A DNA stretch of 64,000 nucleotides, taken from an uncultured Clostridia bacterium (GTDB lineage: Bacteria; Bacillota; Clostridia; TANB77; CAG-508). The stretch lies in NCBI GenBank assembly GCA_934119935.1, contig CAKOSX010000005.1, positions 25,036-89,035 of the forward strand. Reading direction: 5' to 3'. Positions 50,690-58,566 of this stretch are shown one piece after another. The position numbers and the translations under genes are program-made. Under the pieces are notes generated by a model, which was not told where the DNA came from, did not search any database, and saw nothing but the letters and a program-made list of their open reading frames with translations. Each line of letters opens with the position of its first letter. Position 1 is the stretch's first letter.

Positions 50690-51646
50690 TTACCCTTTTC
50701 TTCTTATAATTTTTTTAATATTCAATTGCAAATCATATATCCAATTTACTACAAAATATTTAAGATAAAATTTATATGAATAATAATTTTTATTAAATTC
50801 AACTCTTTTAGCATCTTTTATATCTTTTTCAAAGATATTATATAAAAATTTCTCCAACAATCTTGTCTGTTTCATATAATAATCTCGGTCTTTAAATATT
50901 GGCTGATTTATCATCTCTAAATATTTTTCATCATCATTGTCAATTTCCGAAATCTTTTCTAAAACTTCATTCAAATTTTCATATTTATTACAATTAATGA
51001 ATGACTTTTCATTATATATTTCTCCAATTTTAGGATCTCCCCAATAAATCGGTATTGCATTTGATGCAAAGGCGTCAAATATTTTTTCAGTATTATATTC
51101 TGGAAATTGCTGGTTTTCACACGCTATAACAAACTTATATTGCTTTTGGAAATTAATCTTGTCTATTTTCCTTTTTCCTATTTTATTTCCAATATTATTT
51201 CGTAACTTTCCTCCACAATCAACTTTTTTGTATTCGTTTATTTTATTCAATATTTCTATTCTTTTCGGATTAAGCCCTGATTTTCCATAAACAAATGCAC
51301 AGAATTTTTTATTTATTTTTCTTATTTTTCCTCTATTATTTAAAATATTGTATATCTCTTCTTCTAGAAGAATATTATATTTTAGATATCTGTCATCATA
51401 TTTCATATCATAAAATCCCATTGCATAATCATACAAATTAAAGTCTGGTGCCATATTTTCGCCCAGTACTAGTATTTTCACTGCATTCTTATATTTGAAA
51501 TGACTATTTCCAAAAACAGAACAAAAAATATAATCTGGGTCTTTTGAAATTTTTACATCAAATTTCTTTTTTAATATATTTGTTATCATATTGTTTTCTT
51601 TGTCTATGTTCCAAAAGTCAATAAAATTAATCTTTATAGTTTTCAT
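50690..51646 (-). CDS. Glycosyltransferase family 10 (fucosyltransferase-like)
   Basis: This encodes 318 residues. The GT10 donor-binding stretch is clear: YKFVIACENQQFPEYNTEKI then FDAFASNAIPIYWGDPKIGEIYNEKSFIN, about 165-225. An N-terminal part with YIFCSVFGN and LGENMAPDFNLYD matches the acceptor half. No signal peptide is seen; a basic amphipathic tail may touch the membrane. Alpha-1,3/1,4-fucosyltransferases of bacteria use GDP-fucose to decorate surface glycans. The ATG overlaps the TGA of the upstream GT2 gene. Confidence 0.9.
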   Translation of the reverse strand: MKTIKINFIDFWNIDKENNMITNILKKKFDVKISKDPDYIFCSVFGNSHFKYKNAVKILVLGENMAPDFNLYDYAMGFYDMKYDDRYLKYNILLEEEIYNILNNRGKIRKINKKFCAFVYGKSGLNPKRIEILNKINEYKKVDCGGKLRNNIGNKIGKRKIDKINFQKQYKFVIACENQQFPEYNTEKIFDAFASNAIPIYWGDPKIGEIYNEKSFINCNKYENLNEVLEKISEIDNDDEKYLEMINQPIFKDRDYYMKQTRLLEKFLYNIFEKDIKDAKRVEFNKNYYSYKFYLKYFVVNWIYDLQLNIKKIIRRKG

Positions 51647-52444
51647 TTTTTCTCAATTTTTAACTCCTTATATAAATACATAACTTTTCCAGGAATAATT
51701 CCCACTAGTAATGGTTTAACAGTATATAAAATTCTTTTAAAGAAATTTATTCCTAAAAGTTTTAAATATTTTTTTCTTATTTTTGCTTCAACAATTCTAT
51801 CTTTATATTTTTTCCTTTTAAAAGACTCCATATCTTGTCTATAGTCTAACAAAATATTTTTCATCACATAGCCTTTATACCCTTTATCATAGAGTTTGAA
51901 ATATAACGCATAGTCTTCGTTCCTCAAATAATTTTCATATCCATTTAAAGACTTAATTATGTCTGTTCTTATTATTATGCTTGGATGAAAAAATACGCAA
52001 AACCTTGCAAGCAATTCTTTGGTTACTTCACCAGAGAATTGGCTATTTTTATATATTCCTTTTTCATTCATGTAATTAGCTCTGCTTCCAACTAACGCAT
52101 ATTGTGGATTTTTTTCCAGAAAATCAATTTGAATTTTCAATCTGTCCTTGTCCGATATATCATCAGAATCCATTCTTGCAATATATTTTGTATCGACATA
52201 CTCAATAGCCCTATTTAACGACTTCACTAATCCAATATTTTTTTTGTTATCTAAAACCCTAATTCTTCTATCTTTTTTGCTATAGTCATTTATAATTTTT
52301 TTATTTTCCTCAGTCGTTCCGGTCTTCTACAATTATAAACCAAAAATTTTCATAAGTCTGATTTAATATGCTGTTTATAGAGCTTTTCAAATATTCATTT
52401 TTCTCATTGTACACACTCATTATTACAGTTACTTTTTCTTCCAC
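51643..52444 (-). pseudogene. GT2 glycosyltransferase with one frameshift
   Basis: From GTG 52444 the frame reads VEEKVTVIMSVYNEKNEYL to FIIVED, then shifts. Removing one base at 52321-52322 restores GTTEENKKIINDYSKKD and joins it to the long downstream frame (IGLVKSLNRAIEYVDTKYIARMDSDD), giving a complete GT-A fold with the DxD motif in RMDSDD. This is the only defect. It may be a true inactivating mutation, phase variation or an assembly error. GTG lies 4 nt after the upstream GT2 stop. Confidence 0.85.
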
Positions 52445-52448
52445 TTTG

Positions 52449-53273
52449 TTATATCTCCCTTAAAAACTTCCAATAAACACTTCTTCTTACTTTCCATGGC
52501 ATAAGTGCTACAACAGATCTAAAGAAAATATTTTTCATTTCTTCTTTTATCGTTATCATATCATTGTCTTTTAATTTATTTTGTATATTTACGATTGTAC
52601 ATATGTATTTTATTCCGCCTCTTTTTTTATAAGTGTTGTTTCCTATTCTAACTCTTGTTAATATTTCAGGAATGTTATAACAATTCAAATTATTTTTTAC
52701 TGCTCTTATCCATAAATCATAATCTTCCATTTTTCTTAAAGCATTATAGTTTCCTATTCTTATAATAGAACTTTTTTTATACATTACAGCTGGATGGTTA
52801 AATGGAGATTTATATTTTATATATTGTCTTATTTCATCTCCAGTTACAGGCACTTTCCTTATATGTGTTTTTTCTTTTGCATTTTCACTAAATTCTTCTA
52901 TATATCCACTTACAATGTCAAACTTTGGCTCTTTTTCAAACATTTCAGTCTGTAATTCAAATCTGTTTTCTTTTGCAATGTCATCGCTGTCCAATCTTGC
53001 TATGTATTCGTAACTACATTCTTTTATTCCGATTGCAGAAGCACCACCTGATCCGATATTTTCATCTAAAGGAACTATTTTAATTTTAACTCCTTTATCT
53101 TCATTCAAAAATTTTGTTATTACATTTTCCAATTCTTCTGTTAGCTTTCCATCTTTTACTATTACGATTTCAGACGGTTTTCTAGTTTGTTTTATTAAAC
53201 TATTTAATGCTTCATAAAAATACTCTGGTTTCTCTTTATTATATACTAATATTAAAGCCGAAAACTTAATCAA
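52449..53273 (-). CDS. GT2 family glycosyltransferase
   Basis: This encodes 274 residues. The GT-A start FSALILVYNKEKPEYFYEALNSL, the DxD motif in IARLDSDDIAKENR near 92, and the later MEDYDLWIR motif are all present. No membrane segment is seen apart from a hydrophobic patch near the end. It overlaps the upstream Wzy-like gene by 8 nt and is followed at 4 nt by a second GT2. It likely adds a sugar to a surface glycan. Confidence 0.92.
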   Translation of the reverse strand: MIKFSALILVYNKEKPEYFYEALNSLIKQTRKPSEIVIVKDGKLTEELENVITKFLNEDKGVKIKIVPLDENIGSGGASAIGIKECSYEYIARLDSDDIAKENRFELQTEMFEKEPKFDIVSGYIEEFSENAKEKTHIRKVPVTGDEIRQYIKYKSPFNHPAVMYKKSSIIRIGNYNALRKMEDYDLWIRAVKNNLNCYNIPEILTRVRIGNNTYKKRGGIKYICTIVNIQNKLKDNDMITIKEEMKNIFFRSVVALMPWKVRRSVYWKFLREI

Positions 53274-55629
53274 GATTTTTCCTCTCCTTTATTGTTTCTA
53301 TTATCTCCTCTGCCTTTTCTTTGGTTATTCTGCATTTTTTGTATTTTCTAAGATTTTCAATCGAGTTTTTTATATTTTTATTTATATATTCATTTATACG
53401 TTCTTCATTCAATTTTTCTAATTCTACATAATCTCTTAATATTTGATCAGCATCATATCTATGTTTACTCAAAATACTATTTATTGTTTCATATGCCAAT
53501 TCTTTTTCTTCATCATTATCAGCATTTTCCAATAGTTTAATGCATTCCACAATAATATTAGAATTTCTTTTTTCATAGCTAATCTCTTTCTTTAATAAAT
53601 TTATTAATTCGTTTCTCATCATCGTTTTTTCATTCTCTGATAATTCGTTTTCCTTAACTTTTGAATATAGCTCTATATATTCAATCCTATCAATTCGATA
53701 CTTTGCCGAGTATGGAACCATATACATATACATTCTTTCCAATTTAGTTTTTTCTTCATATGTTCTTACATTTTTTAAAGAATTTTCCTTGGTTATTTTC
53801 ACATATTCCTCATTTGTATTAAATGTTGTGCATAATAAAATTATTGATATAATCACTATCATCTGTGCTATATTCTTTTTTTCATCATTATATTTTTTAT
53901 AATTAATAATTGCAATTAATGTATAAAAAATTATCATTGTATAGGAAAAAGTCATATCAAAATCGATCATTGAGTGTAAAAAAAGAGTTATAAATGCGAA
54001 CACAATGCTATATTTATCTTTTTCTTCATTCTTTATAATATTGACTATATTAATTATTGTTAGTGTGATTATATATGCAAACGCTAGTACCCCTACCAAT
54101 CCAAATTCTATTGCTATTTGCAATATATAACAGTGCATTTGAGATGTTCCATAATAGTATGATTGAACATCCTTGATAGCATATTGATATCCATCTCCAC
54201 CAACTCCTAGTATTCCATATTCTTTTATCACATTTAATCCATCAATTATAAATGTCTTTCTTTCCTGTATACTTCTTTGTGAAAGATTCATGTATCTTAC
54301 TTGTGCAATCATATCGGTAGGTAAAAACTTATAATTTAACGTAAATGGTTTTCCATTAACGCTTAAACTTTTTACTTTTACTTCTTTATTAATTCCTGTT
54401 TTTTTTGCTGAAATACTAAATTCAATCCACTTTATCCCGTCCACGGTATTTATATAAAATTCCTTGATTCCATTATAATTGTTAAATTCAAATACAACCT
54501 CTCCTAAATTATCAGAATAATTGTCCCTTTGTATGAATTCCACCTTATAATTATCATTTAAAGTATCAGATTTTGCTTCAATATCTAATTCTATTTTATA
54601 TTGTGTATTTTCGCTCACATCATATATATTTTTTGTTACTTTACTTTGTGAATTCTTGTCATTAAATAGCACCAAATCCGTTTTAAATATTGATAATATT
54701 AATATTGTTATCACTATTATTATAAAAATAATAATAAAGTATTTTATTTTAAATAGCTTATCTATACTTTTGCTTAACATTAATTTACTAAAAGCAAATG
54801 CAGATATTACTGGAATCAAAATTGTTAATATCCATATCAAAGTTGTAAGTCCAGCCTTTTTCATTTTTTCGAAAGCTAATACATAAAGTAATGCAAATAT
54901 AAAATTTACAGCTAGCAACTTAATTAATTCTCTTCTATCTTCTCCTTTTACAATTATTAAGCTTGCACATCCAATAATTAGTAAAATCAATAATGTTGCT
55001 CTAGATTGACTTAATAATATTCCTGATAACAAGAATGTAGAAATCCCTGTATATAATTTTTCCTTTTTATTTAGTACTTTTTCAGTACATATCATATATG
55101 GTACTGCCACACTTACAGCAAATGTATTGCTATACAAAAATAATGAATACATTCTTGTTAATGATTTTTGATCACTAACTACGCCTATAATCTTTTTAGT
55201 AAAATCATATGTCAAGTTTGTTGTTAATAAATCAATTCCAAATATCACGAGAATTATTCCTGAAATTACCAGTATGTCCTTTATTTTTTCTAAATTTTCT
55301 TCATTTTTATTTAAACTGAAGCTTATTATTATACACATTATAAAAAGTGATGCGTATCTGAATATATATTGCACTGTTCCATTTAATGATAAATATGTAT
55401 TAGATATTAATGGAAATGCTGATGTTATTAATAACATCAGCATTGCTATTGTTGTTTTGCTTTTTATCATTAATTTATTCTCTTTTTGAGCTTTAATTAT
55501 TATATATATTCCAGATATGCCTATTATTATATTAATCAAATTGTCATTTTTGCTAATAGGATTTCCTATTAGCATTGTTGATATAATTATTATTATAAAT
55601 ATGATAAAAATTGTTTTGTCTTTTTTCAT
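53266..55629 (-). CDS. O-antigen ligase / Wzy-like polymerase
   Basis: This encodes 787 residues. Residues about 1-330 and 455-600 hold a dozen or so membrane segments, with a large extracytoplasmic loop (about 330-455) between them. The region around GILGVGGDGYQYAIKDVQSYYYGTSQMHCYILQIAIEFG matches the Wzy_C motif of O-antigen ligases. After the membrane part is a 180-residue helical, lysine/glutamate-rich cytoplasmic domain (perhaps TPR-like), which makes it much longer than usual Wzy or WaaL. It stands between the LRR pilin-like gene and the GT genes, so it may join a glycan to protein or lipid. Confidence 0.85.
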   Translation of the reverse strand: MKKDKTIFIIFIIIIISTMLIGNPISKNDNLINIIIGISGIYIIIKAQKENKLMIKSKTTIAMLMLLITSAFPLISNTYLSLNGTVQYIFRYASLFIMCIIISFSLNKNEENLEKIKDILVISGIILVIFGIDLLTTNLTYDFTKKIIGVVSDQKSLTRMYSLFLYSNTFAVSVAVPYMICTEKVLNKKEKLYTGISTFLLSGILLSQSRATLLILLIIGCASLIIVKGEDRRELIKLLAVNFIFALLYVLAFEKMKKAGLTTLIWILTILIPVISAFAFSKLMLSKSIDKLFKIKYFIIIFIIIVITILILSIFKTDLVLFNDKNSQSKVTKNIYDVSENTQYKIELDIEAKSDTLNDNYKVEFIQRDNYSDNLGEVVFEFNNYNGIKEFYINTVDGIKWIEFSISAKKTGINKEVKVKSLSVNGKPFTLNYKFLPTDMIAQVRYMNLSQRSIQERKTFIIDGLNVIKEYGILGVGGDGYQYAIKDVQSYYYGTSQMHCYILQIAIEFGLVGVLAFAYIITLTIINIVNIIKNEEKDKYSIVFAFITLFLHSMIDFDMTFSYTMIIFYTLIAIINYKKYNDEKKNIAQMIVIISIILLCTTFNTNEEYVKITKENSLKNVRTYEEKTKLERMYMYMVPYSAKYRIDRIEYIELYSKVKENELSENEKTMMRNELINLLKKEISYEKRNSNIIVECIKLLENADNDEEKELAYETINSILSKHRYDADQILRDYVELEKLNEERINEYINKNIKNSIENLRKYKKCRITKEKAEEIIETIKERKNLD

Positions 55630-55670
55630 TTTTATTTCCTTTATTAAACAGATTAAAACATTAGTAATAA

Positions 55671-57659
55671 TTAATTGCTATTTTTTGTAAGCTCTCCTCC
55701 TTCTGAAAGAAATGTTGCGTTGCTTGCTGGATCAGAAACATCCTTTTTAAATCCATGGTAATACCAATTTTCTGTATCTTCAAATATTACACTAGTTAAA
55801 TTAGTACATCTATAAAATGGACTCCCTTCTAATTTTATTACGCTCTTTGGTATTATTATATTATTCAGGTTAGCACAGTCACCAAAAGCCATATTCTTTA
55901 TTGTTGTTACGTTTTCCGGTAATGTTATACTGCTCAAGCTTGTACAACTATCAAATGCATAAGCTTCTATTGTTGTTAAGTTTTTCGGTAATGTTATACT
56001 GCTCAAGCCTGTACAACTATAAAATGCAAAACTTCCTATTGTTGTTACGCTTTCCGGTAATGTTATACTGCTCAAGCCTGTACACCCGTTAAATGCTCTA
56101 CTTCCTATTGTTGTTACACTATTTGGTATCACTATACTCCTTAAACTTGTACATTCAGAAAAAGCACTATATCCTATTGTTATTAAACTTTCTGGTAATG
56201 TTATACTGCTCAAGCCTGTACACCCCAAAAATGTATAATCTAATATTTGAGTTACACCTCCTGATATTGTTATATCATTTAAGCTTGTACAATTAGAAAA
56301 TGCACCACTTCCTATTATTGTTACGCTAGTTGGTATTGTCACACTAGTTAATGTATCACAATACGCAAATGCATCTGGTCCAATAATCTCTATATCATTT
56401 GGTATTGTAGTATTACTACAGCCTTTCAACAATATGTTATGCTCCTTTTCTATTATTGCATTGCAATTTTTTCTCGAATCATATACAGTATTTTTTTCAT
56501 CAACTGTTATTTGTTCTATCCCAGTACACTCCACAAAAGAATAATATCCTATTTCTGTCACACTTTCCGGAATAGCTATGCTTTTTAATCCTGAGCATCC
56601 AAAGAAGGCATCATCTGCTATCTGTTTTATTCCACTTGGTATGACTGTATTTTTACATCCCATTATTAGTGTATCTGTTCCTTTTTGTATTAAAGCATTA
56701 CAGTTATCTCTTGAATCATATACAGTATTTTTTTCATTAACTGCAATACTTATTAGCCCAGAACAATGCATGAAAGTTTCATTTCCTATACTTACCACAC
56801 TTTCAGGTATATATATTTTTCTTAAACTATCACAATAATAAAAGGCTTTATCTTCTATTGTTGTTACCGTATTTGGGATATCAACTTCCTTAAGTTGCGT
56901 TTTTTCTTTATTTCCCATGCATACATAGCCTATTTTTTCTATTCCACTTTCGAATACAATTTTATCTACATTTATTACACCCAAAAATTTTACATATTTT
57001 ACAGCAACACCGTTAATTGAACTTGGCACTATTAATGTACCAATTCCATCTTCTATTTTACACCATGAACTCTCATCCATGTAGGTTCCCCATTTACTAT
57101 ATGGCTCTGATTTTGCATAATAATCTATTAAATACTCTTTTTTTATTCTTAATATTGTACCTGTTGTTGAATCAAATTCAAACATGCCTTCATCTCTCTT
57201 GCTAGCAGTACTAATCGGACCTTCTACATTCCATACTTCTTTTGAAAGTTTTCCATCTTTATCATAATAATTCACAACATATTCGTCATCTTTTTCTTCT
57301 AATACATATACATCTTTTTTATCTGAACCATTTCCTAGAAAAACTTTCTTTCCCAAAAATTTTACTGTATTAATACTTCCATCAGCAGTAAGATCTCCTT
57401 CATCTTGAATGTAACTCATAAAATTTTCGTCTATCTCCTCTAAGCTTTTCTTCATGTTATACTCTGAATATTTCATGCTCATTATGTCTCTTATGCTTCC
57501 ATGGCATTGTTCTTCCCTTGCTTCTCCAGCTTTACTAACTATTCCATTACTACCAAATACCAAATTTAGGCTTACACCTGCTAATATTAGCAATATTACG
57601 ATTGTAACAACAAGTGCCATTAGCGTAATTCCTTTTTCTTTTTTAATGTTTCTTTTCAT
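55671..57659 (-). CDS. Pilin-like N-terminus fused to BspA-type leucine-rich repeats
   Basis: This encodes 662 residues. A leader MKRNIKKEKGITLMALVVTIVILLILAGVSL is of the prepilin type with a cleavable KG site. A beta-rich spacer follows (about 60-220), then about 16 LRR_5 repeats of 23 residues (LSSITLPESVTTIGSFAFYSCTG), and a short C-terminus. BspA-type repeats bind host or matrix proteins in other bacteria. The DNA of the repeats (55850-56400) is nearly identical between units, so repeat number can change by recombination. It is presumably processed by the prepilin peptidase at 10633. Confidence 0.87.
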   Translation of the reverse strand: MKRNIKKEKGITLMALVVTIVILLILAGVSLNLVFGSNGIVSKAGEAREEQCHGSIRDIMSMKYSEYNMKKSLEEIDENFMSYIQDEGDLTADGSINTVKFLGKKVFLGNGSDKKDVYVLEEKDDEYVVNYYDKDGKLSKEVWNVEGPISTASKRDEGMFEFDSTTGTILRIKKEYLIDYYAKSEPYSKWGTYMDESSWCKIEDGIGTLIVPSSINGVAVKYVKFLGVINVDKIVFESGIEKIGYVCMGNKEKTQLKEVDIPNTVTTIEDKAFYYCDSLRKIYIPESVVSIGNETFMHCSGLISIAVNEKNTVYDSRDNCNALIQKGTDTLIMGCKNTVIPSGIKQIADDAFFGCSGLKSIAIPESVTEIGYYSFVECTGIEQITVDEKNTVYDSRKNCNAIIEKEHNILLKGCSNTTIPNDIEIIGPDAFAYCDTLTSVTIPTSVTIIGSGAFSNCTSLNDITISGGVTQILDYTFLGCTGLSSITLPESLITIGYSAFSECTSLRSIVIPNSVTTIGSRAFNGCTGLSSITLPESVTTIGSFAFYSCTGLSSITLPKNLTTIEAYAFDSCTSLSSITLPENVTTIKNMAFGDCANLNNIIIPKSVIKLEGSPFYRCTNLTSVIFEDTENWYYHGFKKDVSDPASNATFLSEGGELTKNSN

Positions 57660-57767
57660 TTTTCCTCCTTTATCTTTTGATTTTAACGTATTTTTTCATT
57701 ACTTCTTAATAATTATATACTAGCATAACAGTTTCATATTTTCAACTAATTTTATTATTATTTTTAT

Positions 57768-57797
57768 AAAAGCCTACTCTCTTTAGAGTAGGCTTTT
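57768..57797 (-). terminator. Terminator after the APH-type gene
   Basis: AAAAGCCTACTCT (57768-57780) is perfectly complementary to 57785-57797 across a 4-nt loop; on the minus strand a T-run follows. Confidence 0.85.
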
Positions 57798-57804
57798 TAA
57801 TATT

Positions 57805-58566
57805 TTATTCGTAATCAACTATGTTTATCCATTGTTCCAACATTTCTTGTTCTTCTACTTTTCCTTTTGTCTTTCTTATTGCTGCAACTATTGGAATCCA
57901 TCTTTGTATTTCTTTCTTGTCCGTTCCTGTCTTCTCGCAATATAGATTTACGTATTTTTCTGCTAATTCTTTTTGATTTCTCATAGAGAATATTAAGTAT
58001 GTGTTTGCTACGTCTGCTGAGCCATTTCCTTGTGTTGCGTGTGACCAGTCAATTATCACATATTCGCCATTTTCTTTTACAATTATGTTACTTGGAACGA
58101 AGTCTCCATGGCATAGTTTTTCATGGTTTTTCATTCCTTCTAGTCTTTGTAGCAACTCATATTTTGTCGTGTCATCTATGTTTGTAGCATCAGTTATTTT
58201 TCTTCTATATTTGTCTTTTATTCTGTTTAATAGAGGTACCCTTTTTGATAAAACATCTAATTGAATGCCTACGAAAAAGTTTAAATATTCGTCTTGTTTT
58301 TCCGGATGTTCTTTCATTAAAACATCTAGTGGTGTTCCCTCTACATATTCTGTAATTAGAGCCCATCTCTCGTTTATTTTTGTAACTTCTTGTAATCTAG
58401 ATATTTTTAAATCTGTGTTTTCTTCCACTCTTGATTGAATTAGAGCTTCGTTTAATATGTCTGCCTTTGAGTAATTTTCTACGAATAATTTTATTGTCTT
58501 ATCTCCGTCTCTGTAAACAGTTTTTGTTTTTCTTTCAGCTATTGGATTTATCAAATTAAATTCCAT
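57805..58566 (-). CDS. Aminoglycoside phosphotransferase (APH)/choline-kinase-like protein
   Basis: This encodes 253 residues. The kinase catalytic loop LCHGDFVPSN (His153, Asp155, Asn160) and the metal-binding IIDWSHA (Asp173) fit the APH family. Families of this kind phosphorylate small alcohols and amines, not only antibiotics. The ATG overlaps the adhE TAA by one base (TAATG), so it is co-translated with adhE. A metabolic kinase is more likely than resistance. Confidence 0.82.
   Translation of the reverse strand: MEFNLINPIAERKTKTVYRDGDKTIKLFVENYSKADILNEALIQSRVEENTDLKISRLQEVTKINERWALITEYVEGTPLDVLMKEHPEKQDEYLNFFVGIQLDVLSKRVPLLNRIKDKYRRKITDATNIDDTTKYELLQRLEGMKNHEKLCHGDFVPSNIIVKENGEYVIIDWSHATQGNGSADVANTYLIFSMRNQKELAEKYVNLYCEKTGTDKKEIQRWIPIVAAIRKTKGKVEEQEMLEQWINIVDYE

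Noticed and set aside
57805..58566. Antibiotic-resistance gene
   Set aside because: APH-type motifs alone do not show this; the operon with adhE points to metabolism.
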